DNA of 53,005 nucleotides. Origin: Candidatus Coprenecus avistercoris. GTDB lineage: Bacteria; Bacteroidota; Bacteroidia; Bacteroidales; UBA932. Of this stretch, positions 16,452-25,492 are shown piece by piece. Under the pieces are notes generated by a model. It searched no databases. It saw only the letters and a program-made list of their open reading frames with translations, and was not told the DNA's origin. The position numbers were made by a program, and so were the translations under genes. Numbering within the stretch: position 1 is the first letter of the stretch; every line of letters starts with the position of its first letter. The stretch covers positions 1-53,005 of the forward strand of contig DVHI01000014.1 of assembly GCA_018712275.1 (NCBI GenBank), written 5' to 3'.

Positions 16452-18413
16452 TTATAATTTAATGCTTTCTATACTTACGTTCTTGATGTCCAGGTCCTCG
16501 AGTATCTTGAGCAGGAATTCGGCGTCCTTGCGCTCCGAGAAAGGACCCACTGCGAAGACCGTAGCATCGTCGGAGCCGGACTTGGTCAGGTCCTTGGTGG
16601 TCGCGCCCCTTATTGCGGACAGCACGCTGGAGGGCAGTGCCGGGCCGTAGCCCTTGAGCACCACCTGGTAGGACATCTCACCGGATGCGGCAGAGGATGT
16701 CTGACGGGAGGCAGAGCCGCTCCTGGAGCCGCCGGAGGCAGGCATTGAGAGTACCCGCTCATTCTCCATTGTCCTGGCAGTCTTCACGGGGATGCTCCTG
16801 CCGTTGTTGTAGGCGATGATGATGGCGTCGGGGAAGCCGTTGCGGCGTACCCGTCCGAGATTGGACGATGCCTCCTGATAGGTAGAGAAGAGACCTACCG
16901 TATGCAGGTATTTGCCCGATTTCATTTTGCTGACGAAGACAGGGCTCATGCCGCGGATGTCCCGTACCGAAGCGTGGTTGGACAGCACCATGAACTGTAT
17001 CTGGTAGACCACGCCCTCCGGCAGGGTATTGTCCTCGACGAACTGTCCCTCGTTGCGTCCCAGGATTTTGAAAGTATAGTCGAACTCCGGTTCAGGCTGC
17101 TCCACTATAATATATGGTATCCTGCCCATGGCATGGCGGCTGAATATGTACTCCGGGGCCTCTTCTCCGGCAGCCTCCTGTGCCGCGGGTTCCTCCTGTG
17201 CCTTCTCCTCCTGTACTACGGGTATGATGCCCTCTGCCAGGAACTTCAGCTCTATCTGCCGTATCTGCTCCGACAGAGCGTCCATCTGCCGGCGGATCTG
17301 AAGGGCCTCATTCTCCACGTCCCGGATGATTCCCGCCAGGAATTCCCGGTCACCCTCGGAGGCAGTCTCGTATATTCTGCGGCTTTCTTCTATCTTGTCC
17401 AGTTTCTCCTGATGCTCCCCCTGCAGCCTGCGGAGCCTGTGCATCAGTTTCGAATAATCCGCCATCCGGGCATCTCCGGCAGTATCGGCCTCTGCCCCCT
17501 CAGCGGTCTCCGCTACGGCTTCAGGCTGAGGAAAATCCTTGATGAAGGAGGCAATGGCGATGGGCGACTCGTCCTCTCCGAGAGGTGTCTTTACAGGAGT
17601 GGGAATGTATTCTGTAACATATATCTTCACCGAGTCACTGCCTTCTGTCTCCCTGTTGGAGACAATAATCGAGTAACGTCCGTCACGGCTCTCCACGTAC
17701 AGCAGGTCATCCCCGGTGGAAGAGTAGGGGAATCCCATGTTCTCCGGTATGCTCCAGTCTCCGGTCTCATCGTCCCGGCGGCTGTAGAAGAGGTCGTAGC
17801 CTCCCATTCCCGGCAGTCCGTCGGAGGCAAAATAGAGGGTGCGGCCGTCGCGGCTCAGGACGGGGAATATCTCGTTGTGGCCGGACAGTATGTTCTCACT
17901 CAGCAGTTCGGGGATGCTCCAGGTGACGCTGTCCTTGCGGGTGGAGGTATAGAGGTTCCAGGCTCCGTATTCGTCGGGAGCGGAGTAGATGATTCTGTCC
18001 TGTCCTGCCGGCAGGTACATGGCGGTATAATAGGGGTTCTTCCCGCTGTCGGAGGGCTTTACGAAGGGGTTCGGTACGGGAATCCAGGAGCGGTTGTCAA
18101 AATCCTTCAGGTAGAGGTAGAAGTCCTCGGTGCGGAAGGCCTGGGACGCTGTCGCCGTAGGGCGGACTATATACTGCAGCAGACTCTCTCCGTTCCGGCA
18201 CTGGAGTATCCGGTCCATGATGTATATCTGTTCAAGAGAGTCGGTGGTGAGTTTCAGGGCTTTGTTGTAGTATTTCCCGGCCTTGGCGAACTCATAGGCC
18301 TTGTGGAGCACTTCGGCTTTTCTCAGGTCCGCCTGCTGTCCCAGTACCGGGAAACTGATGAGAAAAAGGGCGGCGAGGGCCGTAAAATATCTGTTCAAGG
18401 CAGTCATATTCAA
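16452..18413 (-). CDS. PD40 propeller / coiled-coil / SPOR envelope protein
   Basis: A 653-residue secreted protein not recognisable as a named gene. In order: signal peptide (to about residue 26), a short tetratricopeptide-like helical part, a WD40-like PD40 propeller (FPVLSRDGRTLYFASD and YDLFYSR, about 110-275), a charged coiled coil (about 315-395), and two SPOR-like regions (about 465-550 and 575-653; YQIQFMVLSNHAS, YQVVLKGYG). SPOR domains bind glycan strands stripped of stem peptides, so the protein probably sits at the cell wall. It heads the operon with NfeD-like and FloA. M3 is an alternative start. Confidence 0.8.
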   Translation of the reverse strand: MNMTALNRYFTALAALFLISFPVLGQQADLRKAEVLHKAYEFAKAGKYYNKALKLTTDSLEQIYIMDRILQCRNGESLLQYIVRPTATASQAFRTEDFYLYLKDFDNRSWIPVPNPFVKPSDSGKNPYYTAMYLPAGQDRIIYSAPDEYGAWNLYTSTRKDSVTWSIPELLSENILSGHNEIFPVLSRDGRTLYFASDGLPGMGGYDLFYSRRDDETGDWSIPENMGFPYSSTGDDLLYVESRDGRYSIIVSNRETEGSDSVKIYVTEYIPTPVKTPLGEDESPIAIASFIKDFPQPEAVAETAEGAEADTAGDARMADYSKLMHRLRRLQGEHQEKLDKIEESRRIYETASEGDREFLAGIIRDVENEALQIRRQMDALSEQIRQIELKFLAEGIIPVVQEEKAQEEPAAQEAAGEEAPEYIFSRHAMGRIPYIIVEQPEPEFDYTFKILGRNEGQFVEDNTLPEGVVYQIQFMVLSNHASVRDIRGMSPVFVSKMKSGKYLHTVGLFSTYQEASSNLGRVRRNGFPDAIIIAYNNGRSIPVKTARTMENERVLSMPASGGSRSGSASRQTSSAASGEMSYQVVLKGYGPALPSSVLSAIRGATTKDLTKSGSDDATVFAVGPFSERKDAEFLLKILEDLDIKNVSIESIKL

Positions 18414-18426
18414 ATAATATAATCAA

Positions 18427-18434
18427 CAAAATTA
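18427..18434 (-). promoter_or_regulatory. -7 promoter element for the SPOR-NfeD-FloA operon
   Basis: TAATTTTG on the minus strand, 13 bases upstream of the ATG at 18413. It diverges from the secDF box. Confidence 0.6.
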
Positions 18435-18464
18435 CTAAATACTTTACAAATAAGAAAAAAATAG

Positions 18465-18472
18465 TACTTTTG
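18465..18472 (+). promoter_or_regulatory. -7 promoter element for secDF
   Basis: TACTTTTG fits TAnnTTTG and ends 40 bases before the secDF ATG. The leader that follows is A/T-rich without a Shine-Dalgarno sequence. Confidence 0.65.
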
Positions 18473-18512
18473 TACCCTCAATTTTTACGCAAATTTTAAA
18501 AAGGAATTTGAT

Positions 18513-21500
18513 ATGCAAAGTAAAGGAGCCATTACTTTTTTGGCGGTTTTGATCGCTCTGGCCTGCATTTACCAGCTTTCCTTCACAGGCGTGTCCTCCA
18601 TTATCAAGAACAAGGCGGACAAGTATGCGGAGGCGGCTGTGGCAGCAGAGCAGCAGAAACCCTCCTTCGCGGAGGTGTCTGATCTGGATAAGGCTTATTA
18701 TCTGGATTCTATTAGAAAAGAGAGAAACAGTTTCTATCTCGACTCGGTGAGAGCTGAGAAGGTCTACCTGGGCTACACTTTCAAAGAAGTGCAGGAGAAG
18801 GAGATCAACCTCGGTCTGGACCTCAAGGGCGGTATGAACGTCATGCTGGAGGTGCAGCTGAGCGACCTGGTGAGGGCATTGTCCAACTACAATGAGTCGC
18901 CCCAGTTCAACCAGGCCCTGGCCATTGCCAAGGAGAGAGAGACAGCCCTGGGCGGCAACACCGACTTCATCACCCTCTTCTACGAGGCCTGGAACGAGGT
19001 GGCACCCGAGCAGAGACTGGCTCAGATATTCGGAACCATCGACCTCAGGGACAGGATCAATGCCCAGAGCACCAATGACGAGGTGATAGCCGTGATCCGC
19101 GAGCAGGCCGAGAGTGCCGTAGCCAACTCCTTCAACGTGCTGCGCAACCGTATCGACCGCTTCGGTGTGACTTCTCCCAATATTCAGAGACTCGGCAACT
19201 CCAGCCGTATCCTCGTCGAGCTCCCCGGTGTCAAGGAGCCTGAGCGTGTGCGCAACCTCCTTCAGGGAACCGCATCCCTCGAGTTCTGGACTACCTATGA
19301 GAATCCCGAGGTATTCCGCTATCTCCAGGAAGTCAACACCATCGTAAAAGACTATGTGGCTCAGGAGGACGGTCTGACAGCCGAGGCACAGCCCGCTGAG
19401 ACCGGGGCTCAGGCAGCTCCCGCAGCCGAGGGCAGCACTTCCGATGATCTCGTGGCCGAACTGGCACAGCAGGAGGACTCTCTCTCTGCCGACGAGCTCA
19501 ACTATGCCAGGAACAATCCCTTCTTCTACGCCCTCAATCCTTCGATGTACAACGGTCAGCTGATGCCCGGTCCTGTGATCGGCGTCGCTCACTACAGGGA
19601 TACGGCCAAGATCAATGCATGGCTCGACCTTCCTCAGGTAAAGGCAGCCCTGCCCGCCGACCTCGTTCCCATGTGGACAGTGAAAGCCTCCTCACAGTAT
19701 CCCGGCGGCAACTACTATGAGCTGATCGCCATTAAGGTCAATACCCGTGACGGCAAGGCTCCTCTGGACGGAGGTGTGGTTTCCGATGCCCGTGTATCCT
19801 ACAGCAACATGGGCGGACAGCCTCAGGTAGACATGGCCATGAACGCTGAGGGCGCCCAGACATGGGCCCGTCTGACAGCCGACAACATAGGCAAGTGCAT
19901 TGCCATCGTGCTCGACGGTATGGTTTACTCCTTCCCCCGTGTGAACGCCGAGATTACCGGCGGCCGCTCGGTCATCGAGGGTAACTTCACCATCGAGGAG
20001 GCCACCGACCTTGCCAACGTGCTCAACTCCGGAAAGCTCCCCGCTCCCGCCACCATCGTTCAGGAGCAGGTGGTAGGTCCTTCCCTCGGTAGCGCTTCCA
20101 TCCAGGCAGGTATGATTTCCTTCGTGATCGCCTTCGTCCTGGTGCTGCTCTACATGCTCTTCTTCTATAAGGGTGCCGGTGTCGCAGCCGATGCCGCCCT
20201 GCTCTGCAACGTGCTCTTCCTCTTCGGTGCCCTCGCATCCTTCGGAGCCGTCCTCACCCTCCCCGGTATCGCCGGTCTGGTGCTGACTCTCGGTATGGCC
20301 GTGGACGCCAATGTGATTATCTACGAGCGCGTGAAGGAGGAGATCCGTGCGGGCAAGGCCCTCCGTCTGGCTATCTCCGACGGTTACAAGCACGCCTACT
20401 CCGCCATCATCGACGGTAACCTCACCACCATCATCACCGGTCTGGTACTCTTCTTCTTCGGTTCCGGTCCTGTACAGGGCTTCGCCACCACACTGGTTAT
20501 CGGTCTGATTACCTCGATGCTGACCTCGATCTTCATCTCCAGACTGATCTTCGAGGCCCGTCTGAGCCGCGGCAAGAACATCTCGTTCTACACCCACTTC
20601 ACCAAGAACTTCCTGCAGAACACCCATATCGACTTCGTCAAGATACGTAAGTACGCCTACATCTTCTCCACAGTCCTCATGGTAATCTGCTTCGCTTCCA
20701 TCTTCATCAAGGGCTTCTCCTACGGTGTGGACTTCACAGGAGGCCGTACATACGTGGTACGTTTCGATCAGGATGTGACCGCAGAGGACATCAGGGAGGC
20801 CGTTCTGGATGAGTTCCAGGAGGGCGTCGAGGTCAAGCAGTTCGGCGGTCCCAGCCAGATGAAGATCACCACAACCTACATGATCGAGGACCAGAGCACC
20901 GAGACCGACAAGATCGTGGACACCAAGCTGTATGAGGCTCTGAAGGGCTTCTTCGCCAACCCCATCACCTACGATGAGTTCATCTCCACCCTCGAGAATC
21001 CTAACGGTATCATCCAGTCCGACAAGGTAGGTCCTACCATCGCAAACGATATGAAGCGCGACTCCCTGATAGCCGTAGCCATCGCCCTGTTCGCGATCTT
21101 CGCCTACATCGCCGTCCGCTTCAAAGGATGGACATGGGGTCTCGGAGGAGTTGTCTCCACAGCCCATGACGCCATCGTGACAGTCGGCTTCTTCTCCCTG
21201 TTCTCCGGTATCCTGCCGTTTACCCTGGACGTGGACCAGACCTTCATTGCCGCCGTGCTGACCATCATCGGTTACTCCATCAACGACAGCGTGATTATCT
21301 TCGACAGGATCCGCGAGTACCGCCGCCTGTATCCCAAGCGTGAGCTCTACCAGAATATCAACGACGCCATCAACAGCACCCTGGCCCGTACCGTCAATAC
21401 ATCCGGTACCACCTTCATCGTGATGCTCGCCATCGCCATCTTCGGAGGTGAGGTGATCAGAGGTTTCGCAGTGGCTCTGCTCGTAGGTATCTTCGTAGGT

Positions 21501-21599
21501 ACATACTCGTCCGTATTCGTAGGTACACCTATCATGTACGACCTGTACCAGCGCAAGGCCCGCAAGGAGGCCAAGAAGCTGAAAGCTGCCGGCAAATAA
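18513..21599 (+). CDS. secDF: Protein translocase subunit SecDF (fused)
   Basis: A 1028-residue fusion of SecD and SecF, the proton-driven membrane proteins that help pull secreted proteins through SecYEG. SecD has an N-terminal membrane helix, the GLDLKGGMNVMLEVQ motif and a large periplasmic domain with an acidic insert around 290-330; its membrane part holds LGMAVDANVIIYERVKEEIRAG. SecF begins around residue 690 (GVDFTGGRTYVV) and includes GYSINDSVIIFDRIRE. Fusion of the two is usual in this phylum. A strong terminator follows. Confidence 0.96.
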   Translation: MQSKGAITFLAVLIALACIYQLSFTGVSSIIKNKADKYAEAAVAAEQQKPSFAEVSDLDKAYYLDSIRKERNSFYLDSVRAEKVYLGYTFKEVQEKEINLGLDLKGGMNVMLEVQLSDLVRALSNYNESPQFNQALAIAKERETALGGNTDFITLFYEAWNEVAPEQRLAQIFGTIDLRDRINAQSTNDEVIAVIREQAESAVANSFNVLRNRIDRFGVTSPNIQRLGNSSRILVELPGVKEPERVRNLLQGTASLEFWTTYENPEVFRYLQEVNTIVKDYVAQEDGLTAEAQPAETGAQAAPAAEGSTSDDLVAELAQQEDSLSADELNYARNNPFFYALNPSMYNGQLMPGPVIGVAHYRDTAKINAWLDLPQVKAALPADLVPMWTVKASSQYPGGNYYELIAIKVNTRDGKAPLDGGVVSDARVSYSNMGGQPQVDMAMNAEGAQTWARLTADNIGKCIAIVLDGMVYSFPRVNAEITGGRSVIEGNFTIEEATDLANVLNSGKLPAPATIVQEQVVGPSLGSASIQAGMISFVIAFVLVLLYMLFFYKGAGVAADAALLCNVLFLFGALASFGAVLTLPGIAGLVLTLGMAVDANVIIYERVKEEIRAGKALRLAISDGYKHAYSAIIDGNLTTIITGLVLFFFGSGPVQGFATTLVIGLITSMLTSIFISRLIFEARLSRGKNISFYTHFTKNFLQNTHIDFVKIRKYAYIFSTVLMVICFASIFIKGFSYGVDFTGGRTYVVRFDQDVTAEDIREAVLDEFQEGVEVKQFGGPSQMKITTTYMIEDQSTETDKIVDTKLYEALKGFFANPITYDEFISTLENPNGIIQSDKVGPTIANDMKRDSLIAVAIALFAIFAYIAVRFKGWTWGLGGVVSTAHDAIVTVGFFSLFSGILPFTLDVDQTFIAAVLTIIGYSINDSVIIFDRIREYRRLYPKRELYQNINDAINSTLARTVNTSGTTFIVMLAIAIFGGEVIRGFAVALLVGIFVGTYSSVFVGTPIMYDLYQRKARKEAKKLKAAGK

Positions 21600-21623
21600 C
21601 AGCCCCGGCAGGATGACATAACA

Positions 21624-21666
21624 AACCGGGACGGTCCGCGTGTGACCGCCCCGGTTTTATTTTTTT
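21624..21666 (+). terminator. Intrinsic terminator after secDF
   Basis: Arms AACCGGGACGGTC and GACCGCCCCGGTT pair with one mismatch around a seven-base loop and are followed by a T-rich run of about 12 bases. Confidence 0.85.
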
Positions 21667-21700
21667 GTAGAAAATTGAGAGGTTCTATTACAATTATGCT

Positions 21701-21708
21701 TAAATTTG
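21701..21708 (+). promoter_or_regulatory. -7 promoter element for tryptophanase
   Basis: TAAATTTG fits TAnnTTTG and ends 28 bases before the ATG. A TTG at 21675 could be a weak -33 element. No TnaC-like leader peptide is seen; the only short frame there has no tryptophan. Confidence 0.65.
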
Positions 21709-21736
21709 GGGATAATTTTTAAAATCTGATATCATC

Positions 21737-23119
21737 ATGGAACTTCCTTTTGCAGAATCTTACAGAATCAAGATGGTGGAGACCATCCGTAAAAGTACCC
21801 GCGAGGAGCGCGAGAAATGGATTAAAGAGGCCAAGTACAACCTTTTCCTCCTGAAGAGCGACTATGTGTTCATCGACCTGCTGACCGACTCCGGTACCGG
21901 AGCCATGAGCGACAAGCAGTGGGCCGCCATCATGGAGGGCGACGAGAGCTATGCCGGCGCACGTTCTTTCTACAGACTGAAAGACACTATAGAGATGCTG
22001 ACCGGACTTCCCTACATACTCCCTTCGCACCAGGGCCGTGCAGCTGAGAACGTGCTGTTCTCGAGCATCGTGAAGGAGGGCGACATCCTTCCCGGCAATT
22101 CCCACTTCGATACCACCAAGGGACACATAGAGTTCCGTAAGGCCGTGGCTCTCGACTGCACCATCAAGGAAGCATCCGACACCGAGCTGGAAATACCTTT
22201 CAAAGGCAATATGGACCTGGAGAAACTTGAGGAAGTCCTCAAGACGACCCCCCGCGAGAAGATACCCTGCGTAGTGCTGACCGTCACCAACAACACCGCC
22301 GGCGGACAGCCCGTATCCATGGAGAACATCAAGGGCGTATCGGCACTTTGCAAGAAGTACGGAGTGAAACTGCTCATGGACTCTGCCCGCTTCGCGGAGA
22401 ACGCCTACTTCATCAAGACCCGTGAGAAGGGCTATGAGAACAAGTCTATCCGCGAGATTGTCCGCGAGATGTATGAGGGAGCTGACTACATGACCATGTC
22501 CGCCAAGAAGGACGCTATCGTCAACATAGGAGGTTTCGTGGCTTTCCGCAGTGAGGAGGACATGCGCAAGGCGCAGATGTTCACCATCATGAACGAAGGC
22601 TTTCTGACCTACGGAGGTATGGCCGGCCGCGACATGAACGCTCTGGCCCAGGGTCTGATGGAAGGTACTGAGTTCGAGTATCTGGAGACCCGCATCAACC
22701 AGGTGGCCTACCTCGGCAAGAAACTGGACGAGTACGGAGTGCCCTACCAGAGACCTGCCGGCGGACACGCCATCTTCCTCGATGCAAAGAAGATCCTGAC
22801 TCACCTTCCCAAGGAGGAGTTCATCGCCCAGACCCTCGGTATCGAGCTTTACCTCGAGGCCGGTATCCGCGGCGTGGAGATAGGATCGCTGCTTGCTGAC
22901 CGCGACCCCGTCACCCGCGAGAACCGTTATCCTGCCCTTGAGCTGCTCCGTTTAGCCATCCCCCGCAGGGTGTACACCAACAACCACATGGACTACATCG
23001 CAGCAGCCGCCAAGAACGTCTACGACCGCCGCGAGTCCATCACCCGCGGTTATAAGATCGTCAAGGAGCTGCCCATCATGAGGCACTTCACCATTGAGCT
23101 CGAAAGGGCCGACAGATAA
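21737..23119 (+). CDS. tnaA: Tryptophanase
   Basis: A 460-residue PLP beta-eliminating lyase that splits tryptophan to indole, pyruvate and ammonia. The PLP lysine is K258 in MSAKKD. Two positions separate it from tyrosine phenol-lyase: an isoleucine (I382 in VEIGS) where the tyrosine enzyme has arginine, and H450 in MRHFT where that enzyme has phenylalanine. Both point to tryptophan as substrate. It has its own promoter after the secDF terminator, and the LuxE-like gene follows 19 bases later, probably co-transcribed. Confidence 0.92.
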   Translation: MELPFAESYRIKMVETIRKSTREEREKWIKEAKYNLFLLKSDYVFIDLLTDSGTGAMSDKQWAAIMEGDESYAGARSFYRLKDTIEMLTGLPYILPSHQGRAAENVLFSSIVKEGDILPGNSHFDTTKGHIEFRKAVALDCTIKEASDTELEIPFKGNMDLEKLEEVLKTTPREKIPCVVLTVTNNTAGGQPVSMENIKGVSALCKKYGVKLLMDSARFAENAYFIKTREKGYENKSIREIVREMYEGADYMTMSAKKDAIVNIGGFVAFRSEEDMRKAQMFTIMNEGFLTYGGMAGRDMNALAQGLMEGTEFEYLETRINQVAYLGKKLDEYGVPYQRPAGGHAIFLDAKKILTHLPKEEFIAQTLGIELYLEAGIRGVEIGSLLADRDPVTRENRYPALELLRLAIPRRVYTNNHMDYIAAAAKNVYDRRESITRGYKIVKELPIMRHFTIELERADR

Positions 23120-23138
23120 TCCTGAAACGTGAGAGGAA

Positions 23139-24143
23139 ATGGGAGATACGGAAGAGCGTATTTTCGGGATTGACACTCCGGAGGCTTTCACGGCCTGTGC
23201 CCTGGAGACCTTCCGCCGTCAGTATGACCTCTGCCCGCAGTACAGGAAGTACGCCGACCTGCTGGAAGCCACTCCCGAAACTGTAGGGGACATAGCCGGA
23301 ATACCCTTCCTGCCCATCCGTTTCTTCAAGCAGTACGATATCATATCTTCTGCGGAGCCGCAGCCAGTGGCGCCGCAGAAGATTTTTTTCAGCAGCTCCA
23401 CCACAGGCCAGACACCCTCACGCCATTGCGTGACGGATGTGAGCCTGTACGAAAGGAGCTTTTTAGCCGGTTTCCGGCATTTTTACGGGGCGCCGGAGGA
23501 TTATGTCATCTTGGCCCTGCTGCCCGCTTATCTGGAGCGTGAGGGCTCTTCCCTGGTCTATATGGCGGACCGTCTGATACGAGAGAGCGGCCGCCCGGAG
23601 AGCGGTTATTATCTCTACGACCACGACCGCCTCTACAGTACCCTCGCGGAGCTGCGGGGTAGGGGACAGAAGACCCTGCTGCTGGGAGTGGCATTCGCCC
23701 TCCTGGATTTTACGGAAAAATATAGATTGGAAGGTCCGAATGACTCCTGGCTCACAGTCATGGAGACCGGAGGGATGAAGGGACGCCGCGAGGAACTCAC
23801 CCGGGAGGAGCTGCACCGCCGTCTAGGCACGGGCTTCAGCCTTAGGGCCGTTCACTCCGAGTACGGGATGTGCGAGCTGCTCTCCCAGGCCTATTCTGCC
23901 GGAGACGGTGTCTTCCGCGCACCTGCGTGGATGAGGGTCATTATCCGCGATATCAACGACCCTTTCAGAGAGTCAGATCCCGGCGAACGGGGCATCATCC
24001 ACATCATCGACCTGGCCAACCGCAACTCCTGCTCGTTCATCGAGACGGAGGATACGGGCCGCGCATACCCTGACGGTTCATTTACCATCGAAGGCCGTCT
24101 TCAGGGCTCTGAGCGCCGCGGCTGCAATATGCTCATCGAGTAG
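23139..24143 (+). CDS. LuxE-like acyl-protein synthetase family ligase
   Basis: A 334-residue adenylate-forming enzyme of the LuxE (acyl-protein synthetase) family. The nucleotide-binding loop is FFSSSTTGQTPSRH (83-96), with the IPFLPIRFFK segment before it and HSEYGMCELLSQAY around residue 235 taking the role of the A5 motif. It ends RRGCNMLIE. No luxC or luxD gene adjoins, so it is not part of a bioluminescence set; the acyl substrate and acceptor are unknown. It follows tnaA closely and converges on yidD. Confidence 0.82.
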   Translation: MGDTEERIFGIDTPEAFTACALETFRRQYDLCPQYRKYADLLEATPETVGDIAGIPFLPIRFFKQYDIISSAEPQPVAPQKIFFSSSTTGQTPSRHCVTDVSLYERSFLAGFRHFYGAPEDYVILALLPAYLEREGSSLVYMADRLIRESGRPESGYYLYDHDRLYSTLAELRGRGQKTLLLGVAFALLDFTEKYRLEGPNDSWLTVMETGGMKGRREELTREELHRRLGTGFSLRAVHSEYGMCELLSQAYSAGDGVFRAPAWMRVIIRDINDPFRESDPGERGIIHIIDLANRNSCSFIETEDTGRAYPDGSFTIEGRLQGSERRGCNMLIE

Positions 24144-24152
24144 GATTTCCCC

Positions 24153-24428
24153 CTAAGGTACCGGATCATAGCCGCCGCCTCCCCACGGGTGGCACCTGAG
24201 GATGCGGCGTACAGACAGGTAGAGGCCCTTTATCGGGCCGTGCTTGCGGAATGCCTCCAGGGCGTATGCTGAGCAGGTGGGAGTGAAGCGGCAGGCTGCG
24301 GGAGTGTACGGCGAGATGCACACCTGATAGAAGCGTATCAGGAGTACGAAGGGAAAGATCAGCGCCTTCTTAAGAAAGCGGCGGAAGCTTGCCCAGCGCT
24401 GCGCCGAGTCCTTCGTAGATGGCTGCAT
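24153..24428 (-). CDS. yidD: Membrane protein insertion efficiency factor YidD
   Basis: A 91-residue protein that helps YidC insert inner-membrane proteins. The family signature is plain: [20 protein letters not shown], then CSAYALEAF and the C-terminal [14 protein letters not shown]. It overlaps the end of rnpA by 59 bases, a common arrangement. It is the last gene of a six-gene minus-strand unit. Confidence 0.96.
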   Translation of the reverse strand: MQPSTKDSAQRWASFRRFLKKALIFPFVLLIRFYQVCISPYTPAACRFTPTCSAYALEAFRKHGPIKGLYLSVRRILRCHPWGGGGYDPVP

Positions 24429-24687
24429 AATCCAGAATTTCAGTTGCGGTATACACCAGCATGAGATGACGTCCTTCCAGGGCCGGAAACTCTCCCCTCA
24501 TCAGGCGCAGGGCCTCACGGGTGCGCCGGCGTATGAGATTGCGCCTGACGGCCCGTTTGAAGAGTTTCTTGGGGACGGATATGATGACAGAATGAGTCTC
24601 ACCCTCCGATATGTCCAGATAATAGACACGGTAGGGCCGGCTGTAGAATTTTTGTCCCTCGGAATGAATCTTTTCTGCCAGCTTCAT
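24370..24687 (-). CDS. rnpA: Ribonuclease P protein component RnpA
   Basis: A 105-residue basic protein, the cofactor of the RNase P ribozyme that trims tRNA 5' ends. The RNR motif is [16 protein letters not shown] (about 46-61), and [14 protein letters not shown] precedes it. The protein starts at [12 protein letters not shown], so the usual preceding FTL-KxERL segment is missing. No alternative start codon is visible in the 15 codons upstream, so the N-terminus is either truly short or altered. It starts one base after the lipoprotein stop. Confidence 0.93.
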   Translation of the reverse strand: MKLAEKIHSEGQKFYSRPYRVYYLDISEGETHSVIISVPKKLFKRAVRRNLIRRRTREALRLMRGEFPALEGRHLMLVYTATEILDYAAIYEGLGAALGKLPPLS

Positions 24688-24688
24688 C

Positions 24689-25492
24689 TCAGTTGGTGGA
24701 TATGTACGACAGGGTGAACGACTCTCCGGAGGAGTGCATGGACATCGTGGCGGTTGAGTCGGAGATACTTTCGATTTCGAAGCACTTTACATCCCATTTG
24801 GATGGTGTGCCGAATACGGGATTGTCGTAGATAGTCAGGGCCAGGAAATTATCGTAGAGGCGGTAGTAGTCTTCCCCTGTGCCCATGGGAGTCCAGCTGT
24901 TTTCTCCGGAGCGGGACGACATCGTAAGTGAACCGTCAGCGGCGAACTGCATCCTGTATGAGGAGAAATCTTCCCCTCCTCTGGTGAGAAACTGCCATAC
25001 TCCGGCGATGGTGTCAGTCGAGGCGTAGGTAGAGGGCAGTTTGCGCATGGTCATTTGTGAGAATTCAGGTACCGTCTCCTCTCCGCCCAGGGTCCATCTT
25101 TCCAAGCCCAGGGTCATCAGCGAGTCCTCATTGTGTATGAAAGAGTAATTCTGTTCCGTCTCTATCCGTGTGAGATGGCCGAACAGGCCGTTGAAAGAGC
25201 CGAGGACGTCCAGGTCGCAGCAGTAGACCTCATATAAAAGGGTGTTCTCACCCCATTGGTAGTTGGCATCCTCCAAAGTAAGGATTCCGGCCCAGGTTAG
25301 AGTACCGGATGAGGTAAATGTCATCACGGTCCGGCTGCGCTCGTCGAGCATGTTGCCGTCGAGGCTATGTACGAGCCAGGTCGCCTTGATGTTCTCGCGG
25401 TTGTACGCAGGATTCTCCCGGTTGCACGATACAGTGGTACATGCGCAGACCAGCACGGACAGCAGCAGAGATATGTGGCAGGAATGCCGCAT
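24689..25492 (-). CDS. Predicted lipoprotein of unknown function
   Basis: A 267-residue protein I do not recognise. The N-terminus is a lipoprotein signal with two possible lipidation cysteines, C18 (LVCAC) and C23 (TVSC). The mature part looks like two lipocalin-like beta units: ENIKATWLVHSLDG near residue 32 and TIAGVWQFLTRGGEDF near residue 161, each with the G/A-x-W pattern common in Bacteroidota lipocalin-like proteins. It overlaps the hemD stop by one base and ends one base before rnpA, so it is tightly embedded in the operon. Confidence 0.75.
   Translation of the reverse strand: MRHSCHISLLLSVLVCACTTVSCNRENPAYNRENIKATWLVHSLDGNMLDERSRTVMTFTSSGTLTWAGILTLEDANYQWGENTLLYEVYCCDLDVLGSFNGLFGHLTRIETEQNYSFIHNEDSLMTLGLERWTLGGEETVPEFSQMTMRKLPSTYASTDTIAGVWQFLTRGGEDFSSYRMQFAADGSLTMSSRSGENSWTPMGTGEDYYRLYDNFLALTIYDNPVFGTPSKWDVKCFEIESISDSTATMSMHSSGESFTLSYISTN

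Noticed and set aside
21697-21723. TnaC-type leader peptide before tryptophanase
   Set aside because: The only short frame there encodes eight residues without tryptophan and begins inside the promoter region.
23139-24143. Part of a bioluminescence (lux) operon
   Set aside because: The LuxE-like family is broad, and no luciferase, reductase or thioesterase gene is nearby.
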